64,000 nt of DNA from Petaurus breviceps papuanus (lineage: Eukaryota; Chordata; Mammalia; Diprotodontia; Petauridae). Positions 23,331 to 35,332 of the stretch are shown here, piece by piece. The stretch spans positions 11,644,170-11,708,169 of the forward strand of contig JAMXIF010001210.1 in assembly GCA_028583685.1 (NCBI GenBank), written 5' to 3'. The notes under the pieces were generated by a model, which ran no database searches, was not told the origin of the DNA, and worked only from the letters and a program-made list of their open reading frames with translations. Position 1 is the stretch's first letter. Each line of letters begins with the position of its first letter. The position numbers and the translations under genes are program-made.

Positions 23331-24094
23331 TTGCCTACCATCAACACCTCAATTAAAATAAAGATTAGCTTAAGTTGTTTGGCAGGACAGCACTATGAGA
23401 ATGAACCAGGGAAACATTGATGTTGAAGAGAATGGGAGGAAACAAGAATAGATCCAGAATATGGAGCCATATAGAACCCTGAACAGCAAATAATGGCATA
23501 TTCTGGAAAGGGGAAAGAGCCTGGAAGGGAAAAAGCAGAGCCAACTGGCATAATAGCAGGGAACCAAAGATAAACTCTGACTAATTCATACACTTGCCTC
23601 TGGCTGACCACTACCTGGCAGCAGTTTGTGTGTTAATGCTTAATCATGATGCTTTGATCATGGCACTACCATTTCCTATATTTGTCTCTATTCATCTGGA
23701 AACTAAGTTAATGTTGTTGCAAATGGCTTCATCAAAAAGTTATGTGCTAGTTAAAAAAGAATGCCTTGAAGCATTCACAAAAGTTGTTGTGATATTGTCA
23801 TGTCCCTAAATCTTCCTAACGGTGGCAATTGAGCATACTTTCTCTCAAAATGATATCCAGTTCTGCCCCTATTCTGAGACCAATTCTGGCCCTGGGAGGG
23901 GGGGACATAAGAAGCCTAATTGCCAGGAAAGGAGTTCATCATATTCTTGTGCTGCTGTTCCTGTTTTGACCTTGATGTCCCCAGTCCCCCAGTATGTCTT
24001 GTCTAAACCCATCCTTAACTGAGTTTCTGCCTCAAATTTAAATGCTATGTCTTCCAAATCTTCCCTGCTTTCTTTGACTGGTAATAACTTTTTA

Positions 24095-24331
24095 GGCGGC
24101 AGAGTGGATAGAATGCTAGGCCTTGAGTCAGAAAAATACCTCTTCCTGAGTTCAAATTCAGTATCAGACATCTACTAACTACATGACACTGGGTAAGTCA
24201 CTTAACCCTGTCACTTAACATCTGTAAAATTAATTAGAGAAGGACATGGTAAATTACTCCAGTATCTTCGCCAAGAAAACCTCAAATGAGGTCACACAGA
24301 GTTGGACAGGACTAAAAAATGAAATCACAAA
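24095..24331 (+). mobile_element. Mar1-type CORE-SINE with RTE-like tail
   Basis: A tRNA-like head GGCGGCAGAGTGGATAG is followed by ACCTCTTCCTGAGTTC, the core CACTGGGTAAGTCACTTAAC, then ATTACTCCAGTATCTTCGCC. The BovB/RTE-like end is CACAGAGTTGGACAGGACT. Diverged by roughly a fifth by eye. Confidence 0.75.
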
Positions 24332-24354
24332 TTATGTTGTGTATTATAGTTATC

Positions 24355-24490
24355 TGTGATAGCGTTTTTATCTCTTCCTGGAATATAAGCTTCCTGAGAG
24401 CAGGGACTGTTTCTTATCTAAACTTTCTATCTCCCCAAAATCTAACACGGTGTTATACACACAGTTAGCTCTTATTTTATATTTTTGTCA
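24355..24490 (+). mobile_element. L2 3' end
   Basis: ATAAGCTTCCTGAGAGCAGG then GACTGTTTCTT, followed by a decayed GCACATAG-type end. Confidence 0.55.
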
Positions 24491-24845
24491 TTGTTGATGT
24501 TGATGATGTCATTGTTGATATGCCTTGTTCCTGAAGTGTCTGAGTTTCCTGACTCTGCATCACCATGTCCAGGTTCCTGATATCTATTCCTTGTCTCCTC
24601 TGAGATCAATTACTTACCCCCCTGCATCTCTTCATATAACCTGCTGATTAAACATCTGATGATTACTTGTCCTGACTCTGCTTGTTGAAATCATTGGATC
24701 ATAGACTCTCTAAATCTTGGTAAATAGTTCTCAGATCTTTCCTGTCTGTCCTCTTTCTCTACTTGAACTGATCTCCTATTTGGCAACCTAAAGAATGCAG
24801 CCCTAAATAGCAGACCCCTCAAAGTGGTATTTAACCTTACATGTC

Positions 24846-25070
24846 TAGTCAATCAATCAGTCAGTCAATAAGCATTTTTTAAGCATTTACTATGTAGCAG
24901 GCAATCTACATGATAGAGACACAAAGAAAGGCAAAAACAATCCCTTCCCTTAATGAACTCATATTCTAATCGGGGCAAGGGACTACATAGAAACAACTAG
25001 GTACATACAAAATGTGTACAGAGTAAACAGAAGGTAATCCCTGAAGGGAAAGCACTAGCATCTTAGAGGA
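24846..25070 (-). mobile_element. L2 3' end (reverse)
   Basis: TCAATAAGCATTTTTTAAGC, then TACTATGTAGCAGGC, then AATCCCTTCCCTTAATGAACTC, then TACATAGAAACAACTAGG. It is the reverse-complement L2 end, same layout as 56552-56823. Confidence 0.65.
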
Positions 25071-25364
25071 AGAGGAAGAAGAGACAGAAAGAAGAGGAGA
25101 AAAGAGACTGAAAAAAGTCTCTACTCCTTAGAAAACTCAATTAGATGATAGGGAGTACTAAAGTCACTATTGTTACTTGTGGAGAGACAAAAGCTTAAAT
25201 AGCCTCACCGTTCTTTCTTCTTACCTTCCTTCCTCTTTTCCTTCTATTCATCCTTCATTCTTTCTTTTGAATCTGATGCATATGGAGCTCCAGTTATTGT
25301 TCTTAGCTTGTATATATAAAATGAGGGCAGCATCTGGTGGTATCTGAGGTCCTTTACAGATCTA

Positions 25365-25475
25365 AATATATATTTTTTATATAAAGATAAATATATCTAA
25401 AGTAAACAAATACATCTAAATATTTTTATAATAGATAAATATATCTAAATATATACCTAAATATACATATCTAAA
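25365..25475. repeat. Degenerate AT-rich tandem repeat
   Basis: A loosely repeated unit of about 12 bases resembling AAATATATCTAA, present around eight times with drift. Confidence 0.6.
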
Positions 25476-25489
25476 CAGATCCTAAAAAG

Positions 25490-26100
25490 ATGTAAAAGGG
25501 AAACTGACTCTAGATAAACTGACACTATCAGCTTTGCACTGTACCAATAACTTACTATAATGGGAAAGTCCAAGATCTATGTCTTTAGTGATCCTTCTCC
25601 TCCACCCTTCCCCATCCATGCTCCATCATAGCTTTATTCCTTTACTGATCTTCTAGCTGTAGTGGCCACATGAGTGATCACCTCTTTCTAAAAAGTCATT
25701 CCACACAGTAAATCCCTTCTCTCCTTAAAACATCAAATCCCAGATCTCTCAGAGTAACTTGCAAAGCAACTTCTGAAGCTAGTGCTGCCCAAGCTTAAAA
25801 GATCAATTCTGGAATCATTGTGCTTAGGAAATCCCCTTTCCTCTCATCAAGGTATTAGGGTTCAGAAATGTCCATTTCCAAGAACTCCCCTTACCCGGGT
25901 AAGCATATGTCTGCCTCTACCACAAAGCAGACATTTACAATTCTTGGGGTGGGTAGATAGGTGGCAAGGGACACTCACACATTCTCATTGCACTTTAACA
26001 ATTTCTCTGGAGCAGAGAATGGTGGTTTTTCCCAATAGAATCTATACTCTCAAGAGTCCAGGCCAACCAATTCATCTTGGGATAGCATTATACCCTGGGA
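25490..26100. other. No recognisable feature
   Basis: The 135-residue frame at 25782-26189 runs through the G-rich tract and shows no domain, so I treat it as chance. Confidence 0.4.
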
Positions 26101-26103
26101 CCC

Positions 26104-26130
26104 GGGGTGGGGGTAGGGGGGTGGGGAGGG
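26104..26130 (+). other. G-quadruplex-capable G-rich tract
   Basis: Runs of 4, 5, 6, 4 and 3 G's separated by only one or two bases (T, TA, T, A). This satisfies the usual G4 rule on the plus strand. It stands out in AT-rich surroundings. Confidence 0.8.
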
Positions 26131-26529
26131 TGGACGGGCCACTAAGAAGTGACTCCAAACCAATCAATTCATATTGGTTGCAGTTCTAGTTGCTGAAACT
26201 TAACCAGATATCTTTAATCCCAATAATGTGGTGCCAATGGACATATTCACACTATTCATAGGAAGATGATTTTTTAAAGTCCCAAATAAAAGGCTCATTA
26301 CTCTTTGAACACACAAAGCTGATCAGGAAATTCCCTGTAGATGAAATTATAACAACATTCATGAAAAAGAAAAGCAGAAATGGGAACTAGTACTACAAAA
26401 TCCCAAAAGCAATAATTACTAAAAATTATCTAGGACTAGGAAAATAACAAAATCCATGGAATGTAATAGAGAACCAAAAATACAATCCAAAATATGTGAA
26501 AGTGTAGTATTGATAAATCAATGCTTAAA

Positions 26530-27075
26530 AACATTGGAAAATGACACTGCTGATCCAAAAAAAAAATATCCAGAAGAAAGAGAAATGAGTTTGGATCCAT
26601 ATCTCACTACATATTACAATATACTCTGAATAATTTTTACAACAAAAATCAATATATCTACAATTAAGAGAAGAGTAAAAGATTGAAGAAAGCATTTTTA
26701 GTAAATACATAAGATAAAAGGTCTCATATCCAAAATCTATAAGAACTTTATGCACTTCAGCATATATAACCCAATAATAAACAGTTCCCATTAGAGCAAC
26801 AAAGGATGTGAATAGATCATTTATGAAGCAAAAAGATCAAATGGTTAATAACCACATGAAAACATAAAAATATTCCCTAATAAATTGGGAATGACAATCA
26901 AGACAACCCTAAGATGCTATTTTACACCCACTAGAATCAAAAAATAGCAAAAAAAAAATAGATTTTGAAAAACAATGTTAGGGCTGTGGGAAAACAAGCA
27001 TGTTGGTGGGAATGTAGATTGATGTGAACATTTTGGAGAGCAATATGCAATGAGTCACAAAACTAATACCAAAAT
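26530..27075 (+). mobile_element. Old L1 ORF2 C-terminal fragment
   Basis: It follows L1 order: CAAAGGATGTGAATAGATC, then AAAAAGATCAAATGG, then AATTGGGAATGACAATCAAG, then TTTTACACCCACTAGAATC, then GTGGGAATGTAGATTG. Compare the same region of the younger L1 at 29270-29520. Frame lost. Confidence 0.6.
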
Positions 27076-29066
27076 ATATTTCTACATTTACAAAACAATT
27101 TGAAAGAGAAGAAAAGAACTATTTCAAGCCAAAAACTTATTTACTTTCCTTAGGACATTTAATCCATAACAAAAAGGATAGCAAAATGGAAAGAGAAAAG
27201 GGAGAAATAAAAGATGTTTAAAATAGAAAGGTAAGTACCACAGTTGTAGTTTCTAACCAATTTTCTCTCTAAGCTTTTTCAAGCTCTAACTATTAATCAT
27301 CCCATCTTAAACCAGGTAGCAATAATAACTGTTTGAAGTAAATTTGAGTGATTCAGCAATTAGTAACAATTGCTCCTAAATACTTCAGAGAAGAAGTCCT
27401 GGTGGGCTATTACATTTAGCATCCTTTTTGTTTCCTGAGTGCTCCAAACCTCCCTACGAAGAGTGAGAGCTTTGATGAACTACTGGTGAATATTGATGTG
27501 AGATTGTGAAATTGAATCTGTTGGAAGTAAAATCATTTAAAGGTTGCCATCAACACTGTATCACAAGGATTATACACTATGACCAGGTGGGATTTATATA
27601 AAGAATACAGGGTTGGTTCAACCCTGATAGGAAAACTATCAACATAATTGACTATATCAATAACAAAACCAACAGAAATTACGCAATTATTTCAATAGGT
27701 GCTGGAAAAACTTTTGACAAAATACAGCAACCATTCCTATTAAAAACACAAGAGCATAGCAATAAAGGGAGCATTCCTTAAAATGATAAACAGTATCTGT
27801 CTAATACCATCAGCAAACATTATAAGTAATGGGGATACGCTAAAAGCATTCCTAATAAGATCAGTAAAACAAGGAGGCCAATTTTAACTTCTATTATTCA
27901 ATATTGTGCAAAAAATGTTAGCTATAGCAATAAGAGGAAAAAAAGAAATCAAAGGAGTTAGAATAAGGAATGAGGAAACAAAGCTATCACTCTTTATAGA
28001 TGCTATGATGGTATACTTAGAGAACATTAGAGAATCAGCTAAAAAATTAATTGAAATAAGTAACAATTCTGACAAAGTTGCAAGATATAAGATAAACCCA
28101 CATAAATTATAATCATTTCTTTATATGACCAACAAAGTCCAGCAGCAAGAGACAGGAAAATAAATTCCATTTAAAGTAACTATAAACAATGTAAAACACT
28201 CAGGAGTCTACCTGCCAAGACAAACCCAGGAACTGTATGAACACAATTACAAAACACTTTTCACACAAAATCAGATCTAGAAAATTGGAAAAATATGAAT
28301 TGCTCATAGGTAGATCAAGTCAATATAATAAAAACAACAATTCTGTCTAATCTGATTTATTTATTGTATACCATACAAAAATACCAAAACTTATTTGATA
28401 AAACTAGAAAAAATCATAAAATTCATCTGAATGAACAAAAGGTCAAGAATGTCAAGGGAATTGATGAAAAAAAATCCAAAGGAAAGTGGCTTAGGAATAC
28501 CAGATCTCGAACTATATTATAAATAAAGTAACCAAAAAACTATCTGGCAGTGGCTAAAAAAATAGAATGGTAGATCAGTGGAATAGATTAGGCACACAAG
28601 ACACAAGAGTCGATGACCATGGTGACGTAGTGCTTGATAAATGCAAAGACCCCAGCCTTTGGGATAAGAACTCACTATTTGACAAAAACCTCCAGGAAAA
28701 CTGGAAAACAATAGGGTACAAACTAGGTATAGTCCAACATCTTACACCATACACCAAGATAAGGTCAAAATGGGTACATGATTTAGACATAAAGAGTGAC
28801 ATCATAAGCGAATTAGAAGAGGAAGGAATAGTCTACCTGTAGATCTACAGGGGAGAAATCATGACCAAACAAGAGATAGAGCTACAAAATACAAAATAGA
28901 TAATTATGATTATATTAAAATAAAAAGCCTTTGTACAAACAAAGCCAATGCAACCAAGATAAGAAGGGAAGCAGAAAGCTGGGGGAAAAATCTTTACAGC
29001 AAGTGTCTCTGATAAAAACCTCCTTTTTTAAATATGTAGAAAACTGAGAGTCAAATTTATAATTAT

Positions 29067-29233
29067 AGGGGCGGCTAGGTGGCACAGTGAGTAAAGCACC
29101 GGCCCCTGAGTCGGGAGGACCTGAGTTCAGTTCTGGCCTCAGACATTTAACACAACACACACACACAAAGCTAGCAGTGTAACCTTGGGCAAGTTACTTA
29201 ACCCCAATTACCCTCCAAAAGGCAAATAATAAT
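29067..29233 (+). mobile_element. tRNA-derived SINE A inserted in L1
   Basis: The 14-bp direct repeat AATTTATAATTATA lies at 29053-29066 and 29234-29247. The head is GGGCGGCTAGGTGGCACAGT, the B-box region is GAGTTCAGTTC, and the body includes an internal (AC)n expansion at about 29150-29166. The tail is AATAAT-rich. Confidence 0.9.
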
Positions 29234-29852
29234 AATTTATAATTATATAAACTATTCCCCAGTTGATAAATGTTCAAAGGATATGAACCAGCAGTTTTCA
29301 GATGAAGAAATCAAAACTATCTATAGGCATATGGAAAAGGGCTCTAAGTCATTTTGATTAAAGAAATACAAATTAAAACAACTCTGAGGTACTACCTCAC
29401 ACCTATCAGATTGGCTGATCTGAAAAACAGAAAGAACATGATAAATGTTAAAGAGGATATGGGAAAATTGGGGCACTAATGGTAGGGTTGTGAACTGATA
29501 CAACTGCTCTGAATAGCAATTTGGAACTATGCCCAAAGGGCAATGAAAATGTGCATATGCTTTAATCTAGCAATACCACCACTAAGTCTGTATCACAAAG
29601 AGATTGTCAAAAGGGGGAAGTACCTACATGTACAAAAATATCGATAGCAGCCCTTTTCATGGTGACAAAATAATGGAAATTGAGGGAATGCCCATAAATT
29701 GGGGAATGGCTGACAAGTTGCAATATGTGAATGTAATGGAATACTATTGTGCAATAAAAAATGATACAGGCAGATCTCAGAAAAATCTGGAAAGACTTGT
29801 ACAAACTGATGCAAAGCTAAATGAGCAGAACCAGAAAAACAGTGTACATAGA

Positions 29853-30377
29853 TGTAATGCGAATGTAAATTTTAAAGATCTTCCCTGCCCCTAGGCTAAA
29901 GTGCACCAGAAGCCTGGGGTGGGAGGCTTGTTTTTCAGTAGATACTTTTTGATTGGCCAGTGGGTCAATAAGGTTGTTACATTCTCTGAGCCAGGAGAAG
30001 GCTATATAAGCCCTGATGTGTAGCTTTGTTTTGGGACTCACTTTGAGAAGTGTTCTGTGATTTGATCTGAATTCTGGGAAGCCGTTGTTGAGTCCCCCAG
30101 CTTTGAAAAACCCAGAACGTGGAAACCCAGATGTTGACTGGGTATGGATGTAATGAGTTTGGAAATCTGTCTACTTGATGTTTTTGTCTTGATAATTATG
30201 CCTGTATACTTTGAGGTTCAGGGTGCTGACCTTTTCTCCTGAACAAGGTAAACGATATATGTCTGACTGATTAAAGTAAGCTTGTTAACCCATTTTGAGT
30301 TGCTTTCCTTTAACAAAGCAGATCCAAGAACCTGTGTGAGCAGGCACCCTGGGGACACTGGGGTGCTTGCTGCTACA
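29853..30377 (+). mobile_element. Solo LTR with perfect 5-bp TSD
   Basis: The TSD ATAGA lies at 29848-29852 and 30378-30382. The ends are TGTAATGC...GCTGCTACA. TATA-like GGCTATATAAGCC is at about 30001. It inserted into the L1 3' end, which resumes directly after the TSD. The family is also at 43757-44362 (minus) and 3089-3465. 525 bp, no internal region, so a recombined fossil. A 5-bp TSD is compatible with several retrovirus classes, so I leave the class open. Confidence 0.85.
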
Positions 30378-30864
30378 ATAGAATCAGCAACATTGCGTGA
30401 TGATCAACTATGAATGACTCAACTCTTCTCAGCAACACAATGATCCAAGACAAGTATGAAGGACTAGGAAGGAAAATGCTATCCACTTCCAGATAAAGAA
30501 CTGATGGACTCAATGCAGATCGAAGCATATTTTTCACTTTATTATTTTTTGTGGTTTTTTATCTGTTTCTTCCTTCACAATTGTGATTGTGTTTGTTTTC
30601 TATAATAGTACATATATATCCTATATCCAATTACCTACCATTTTAGGAAGTGGGGAGGGGAGAGGAGTAAGGAGAAACATTTTAAACTCAAAATCTTGTA
30701 AAAATGAATGCTAAAAATTGTCTTAACATGTAATTGAGAAAAATAAAATACTATATTTAAAAAGAGAGAATTGAGAAGTAGTAGTACCATTTATTTCATC
30801 CCTACCTACAATGGACAACCTAGTCTTTCTTCACAGACCATGCTGTAGTATATCTACTGTTGTA

Positions 30865-31090
30865 TAAGAACAATGATAGATAATATTTATAAAGCACTTT
30901 TAATTTAAAATAACTACATATAGTATGTCACTTTATATGCACAATAACACTTTATCACCATTTTGCAGATGAGGAAACTGAGGATTAGAGAGAATTAGCA
31001 GGCCAGAGCTACAGAGAAGATTCATTACAAATGGCAAAATGAAAAATCAAACCCAGATCTTCTAACTCCATGTCCAGAACAATCTTTTAC
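30865..31090 (-). repeat. MIR-type CORE-SINE
   Basis: ATAATATTTATAAAGCAC, then CAATAACACTTTATCACC, then TTTTGCAGATGAGGAAACTG, then a weak GCAGGCCAGAGC. Reverse MIR order. Confidence 0.65.
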
Positions 31091-31554
31091 CCTGGAGCAA
31101 CTGTGCATTTCATCTAATTATTTAGAGATATTTAAAGCCAAACGTATGTTCTCAAGAAGTCTTAGGAGACGTGGGTGAGAATGTGTCAAAAGCAAAGAAT
31201 AAGTAATATCTTTAAATCCTCAAGTGATACTACATGTTTATGGTATGAAGTTGACTTTTTCCTGTGCCTAAGTTGCATGATAGCTTATGTGTATATATCT
31301 TCCATTCTCTGAAATGAGTGTAGGGACTCTGAAATATAACAGAGCGTGAGTGACAAACATCCAATATTCTCCTAGTTCTCCATTGACTCACCTCTGTTTT
31401 TTGACAAATTTGAGGGCTGCTTTTGACAACTCCCAGGAGTTTTTCCACAACCTACTCATGACATATACTGAATCTTGACAGAAATAAGAAGGGGAAAGAA
31501 AACCACAAATAGAAACTATTTAAGGATCATTTAATGAGTAGAATGCTTATGGAA

Positions 31555-31786
31555 TTTTTTACTAGAAGTTAGAAATATATAGATATGTGTGTGTTTATTA
31601 GAAGTTAGATATATATGTTAGAGTTTTTTACTAGAAGTTAGAAATATATATGTATATTTATTAGAAGTTAGAGATATATATGTTAGAATTTTTTACTAGA
31701 AGTTGGAAATATAAACATGTGTTTGTTAGAAGTTAGATATATATATGTTAGAATTTTTTACTAGAAGTTGGAAGTGTATATATATA

Positions 31787-31822
<36 letters not shown>

Positions 31823-31825
31823 ATG
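31555..31825. repeat. AT-rich minisatellite, about 65-bp unit, ending in (TA)n
   Basis: About four units, each opening TTTTTTACTAGAAGTT(A/G)GAA, then a variable TATA/TG stretch, then TTAGAAGTTAGATATATATG TTAGA. The last unit grades into (TG)n and then (TA)n at about 31780-31822. The half-unit TAGAAGTT also recurs within each unit. Confidence 0.85.
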
Positions 31826-31829
31826 TGCT

Positions 31830-32565
31830 ACTTCCTCCTGCAGTAACAAAGACATTAAGATTCATTCTATGAAATTGGAATATTTACAATACATCTCATG
31901 GAAGCAACTGAAATTTTAAGGCTCACAAAAAGGCTTTGAGATATTTTAATTATACATGACAAATTATTCCTATGTAGCACCTGGGGGCACCCTCCAGTCA
32001 TTGTGTAGATCCCTCAGGCAAGGCTAACTCGAGCTTAGCATGAGAAATAGTTTGGTTTTATATGTCCCAGATTTAAAGCATGCCATTCATCTGAATCTGC
32101 TCAAAATCATAGCTCATGCATCCCCTTAGATGTACTTAATTTTTCTAGTCAGCAAAGAGACACAATTAGTTCAAATTAAAGGTATTTATTAAGGTAATAT
32201 ATCAAGAAAAGTTTCAACAAAATATTCTCCCCACAGACTTTGAACACACTCTTCCACAAATATACACCCATCAATAGGAAAAGTAGATACACCTAGGTCA
32301 CATACATAGACAACTCACATTCTTTAGTGATGTCATTGTACTGCATTCATATTAGTCTCATGTGGTATTTAATCTCTGTCATGTGTTTGGTCTGCTGACT
32401 AAAGACAGGATCTCAGACAGAACCTCACTATGACTTAGGGTTAGAAATTCTGTGTGACTGTTTATTTTTTTCATAAGGCTCATGTGCCCCTAAACCTGAT
32501 TTAGGGGAGTCTCTGCCAAAGAAATCCCACAGATTGGAGTGAGGCTGACCCTTTGAATACTTTAG
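31830..32565. other. No firmly recognisable feature; possible reverse LTR-like remnant
   Basis: Around 32170-32200 a GGTATTTATTAAGG block would read as a polyadenylation-type signal on the minus strand, as at the inner part of a reverse LTR. I found no ends, TSD or second copy. Confidence 0.3.
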
Positions 32566-32570
32566 GAATA

Positions 32571-33177
32571 TGAAAAAGTTTTGGATTGATGGGGTGAAGG
32601 GACCTGGACCCCAAAAGACAAAGACCCTGTCTCTGGAAGCACCCCTAATCTCAGTAGGCCCCTATGAGAAATTCTCTCCTGTTACAGGCACATATAGCAT
32701 TGTTCCTGTAATTCCTTAGATAAAGATGATCAGTACAGATCCAGGGGTTCTGGCCCAAGAACTCTTTCCCTGGCACCAGATCCCCAAGGACCATGCCTCT
32801 GGCAAACCTTTATATAAACAGAACTATCTTGTCCCCTCAACCAAGCTCTCTCTGTTGACTCCCTGAGTTTTCTCATACATCCCAGAAATCCAGCACTTGG
32901 ACTTCTTACATATTCCCATGAAGACTAAATACTCCCTAATCCCACCCCATCACCTAATTAGCATACTTGGCATTCTTTTCATCGTCTCTTTTCTATATAA
33001 ATTTTAGCATCACCCCCATTAAATTGCAAGTACCTTAAGGAACTTTGCCCACCTTATTGGTGTCACAATAAACTTTGCCACTTGACTAGAAGATGGTTTG
33101 AGTGGGTAAATTCATTTCAGGCAACACTGCCCTGTACCTTGATATTTTGGGGGTCCCAGAATCCATAAACCATGTCA
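32571..33177 (+). mobile_element. Solo LTR with perfect 5-bp TSD (second family)
   Basis: The TSD GAATA lies at 32566-32570 and 33178-33182. The ends are TGAAAAAGTTT...CCATGTCA. TATA-like TTCTATATAAATT is at about 32990, and an AATAAA signal near 33068 is followed by TTTGCCACTTGACTAG. There is no internal region, so it is a solo fossil. It is unrelated by eye to the 29853 family. 607 bp. Confidence 0.8.
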
Positions 33178-33279
33178 GAATAATCTGCCACAAAAATCCA
33201 CATCAATGTCTTCCTCCTGTCTTTAATACATACATGTGGCTAGCATAGTCTTACATCTCTGACCTAAATATAGATCTTA

Positions 33280-33480
33280 AATGACCCTAGATTAAAGGCT
33301 GGAAGATATCTCTGAGTCCACCTAGTCTAATCCCCTGATTTTAGAAATGAGAAAACTGAAGCCAAGGGAGATTAAGTGATTTTATGACCAAAAAAGTAGT
33401 GTCAGAGCAGGAATTTGAATGCAGATTCTCTGACTTCCAAATCAGTGTGCTTCCTACTAACTACTCTTTATTTTCAATTT
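33280..33480 (-). repeat. MIR/Ther-type CORE-SINE
   Basis: CTCTGAGTCCACCTAGTCTA, then GAAAACTGAAGCCAAGG, then GTCAGAGCAGGAATTTGAA. Reverse order. Confidence 0.6.
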
Positions 33481-33769
33481 TCATTTTCCTTACACTTTCT
33501 TATGCTTCCTTATGCTTGATTAACTCACCAAAGTTCAAGTGAGGTCATTTAGCTGCTGTGACTAAAACAGTTTTTTTCTAACACAGGTAAGGGTGAATCT
33601 AAAAATAATCCAGTTTATCAAACAGTGTAAAACTAGTCTAAGCATGAAGATACCACCTTATCTTTAAAATTTTCTAAAAACTTTCCTGTCTAATCCCCAG
33701 TCATCTGAGTATGGAAAAGGAGATTTCCACTCCCTAGCCAAGGGAAAAGATGTGCAGAAATTATTTATC

Positions 33770-33935
33770 TTCAATCTAGGCAAATCACTTAAAATCCCTC
33801 AGTCTCATTTTCTTCATATGTTAAATGGGGAAAATACTAGCACCTGACATAGCATTGCTATAAGACTTAAATGAGTTAATGTATATAAAATGCTTTGCAA
33901 ACCTTAAAGTCCTATGTAACGCTAGCTATTGTTAA
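33770..33935 (+). repeat. MIR-type CORE-SINE 3' part
   Basis: GGCAAATCACTTAAAATCCC, then CATATGTTAAATGGGGAAAAT, then TAATGTATATAAAATGCTTTG. Forward MIR order. Confidence 0.6.
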
Positions 33936-33939
33936 ATGT

Positions 33940-35030
33940 GGGAGAAAACCACAGAATATTTCATACATTCGCATTTAGGACATAGTGAACACTGGGATCA
34001 GACCTGAATTCTGTGTGTCTGAGTATGTATATGCATCTATATCTGTATAAGAACTCAAATTAGGCAAAACTAGAACTGGGATGTTGATTTTTCTTTTTTT
34101 TGGAGAGGGAGGAGGTATGTGGGGGAGGCGGGAAAAGAGGCTAGGTTGGCCCCAAAGAGAACTCTCCCAGAAAGGGCACAGCAGTTCAGGGGGAGGCTGA
34201 CCCCTAGAAAGTCTCCTGGGAGTGGATGTTGGTCGATAAGGGTGCAAGCCTTCTCTAGAAAGATGTGTATCTCCATTCATCTGTACTAGTTAATGCCCTG
34301 ACTTAGTGTTTCTTCATTTCCATGTATAATTTATTCCTCTTTATCACATTCTGATCTACAAGAAATGTCCTCTCACTCCAGGATTCCTACTTGATCTTCA
34401 GACAGGTACTCCTCTCTGGCTTTTGTCACTTCGTTCTGTTTCCATCCAATCCCCCAACCCCCACAAACTTACCTCCCTTCTGCTTTCCTCCTCTGTTCAT
34501 CTTTCACTGGTGCACTATGGGGTCTCTGCCTCCACTGTAGGCAAATTTCTGTCTCCTAATCCTAATTCTCCTTCCTTCTCACCACTTCCTTGTGTCAACA
34601 GAAACCAGGCTCTGAGCAGAAGATGGCAGAATCCCTGATGTCCTTTTCCATGAAAGCATAACCCTACTACAACACATGGTGTAGTGAAAGGGGTAGAATT
34701 GGAGGTAGAGGTTTAGGGCACTTTCTACTTCTCATGAAGCTGATGGCTCTTCTGATCATCACTTCTATTTACTAGTGGATTACAGAAAAATCTATTTCCA
34801 CCTTCCTAGATGTTTTAATTCTAGTCAAAGTTAAAATGCTAAGTATGATAAGTATACTTATTACAATTCTAGACTGAAGCTATACAAGTTAATGGTTTTT
34901 AAAAGATTACAATTACAGGAGAGAAAATTAATTGTTATTGTTGGGAGAAACCCAATAATCAGAAATAAAACTCTAGAAGAATATTTAACATTTTCTGGTC
35001 AGCAAATAGTTCAAATGAGAAACAATGACA
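33940..35030. other. No recognisable feature
   Basis: It includes weak L2-like pyrimidine-rich sequence at 34360-34620. The frames at 33975-34280 and 34423-34638 are Pro/Ser-rich and show no domain. Confidence 0.35.
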
Positions 35031-35209
35031 TCTGTCACCCTCAAATTGGATAGCATTAGTACTTGAACTACATTTCAATTTTCCTTATCTAGAAAATGAA
35101 GATGTTTTGTAATACTTAACTCACAGGATTGCTCTGAAAAAAAGTTTTGCGAAACATCTGGATACAAATAAATGACTGATGGATTTTACACATATCACAA
35201 TATCTGCAT

Positions 35210-35332
35210 GTTTCTCCCCTCTTAGAATGTAAGTTTCTTGAGAGAAGGGATAGTCTCATTTACTTCCCATCCCCAGTACTTAGCACTGTGCCTGGCACAT
35301 AGTCCTTTAATAAATACTTGTTGATTGATACA
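35210..35332 (+). mobile_element. L2 3' end
   Basis: AGAATGTAAGTTTCTTGAGA, then CTTAGCACTGTGCCTGGCAC, then TTTAATAAATACTTGTTGAT. A clear L2 3' terminus followed directly by the TA/TG repeat. Confidence 0.75.

Larger units (their letters stand above)
27570..30775 (+). mobile_element. L1 3' half (ORF2 RT to 3' UTR), carrying two later insertions
   Basis: A 5'-truncated L1. The RT region begins about 27575 with GGATTATACACTATGACC then GGTTGGTTCAACCCTGATAG. Around 27990 the catalytic FADD box reads LSLFIDAMMVYLEN, so the Asp pair is lost. The segment at 28567-28842 is an open remnant (MVDQWNRLGTQDTRVDD...) of the ORF2 C-terminal part. A SINE A (29067-29233) and a solo LTR (29853-30377), each with clean TSDs, sit inside. 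The L1 resumes at GAATCAGCAACATTG and ends in an A-rich tail near 30770. Non-functional. Confidence 0.8.

Noticed and set aside
23869-24171. Minus-strand 100-aa ORF
   Set aside because: Its N-terminal third is the antisense of the Mar1 SINE at 24095, and no domain is seen in the rest.
25782-26189. 135-aa plus-strand ORF
   Set aside because: It runs through a G-rich tract giving a GTRGGGRGVGRV stretch, and has no domain, start context or conservation cue.
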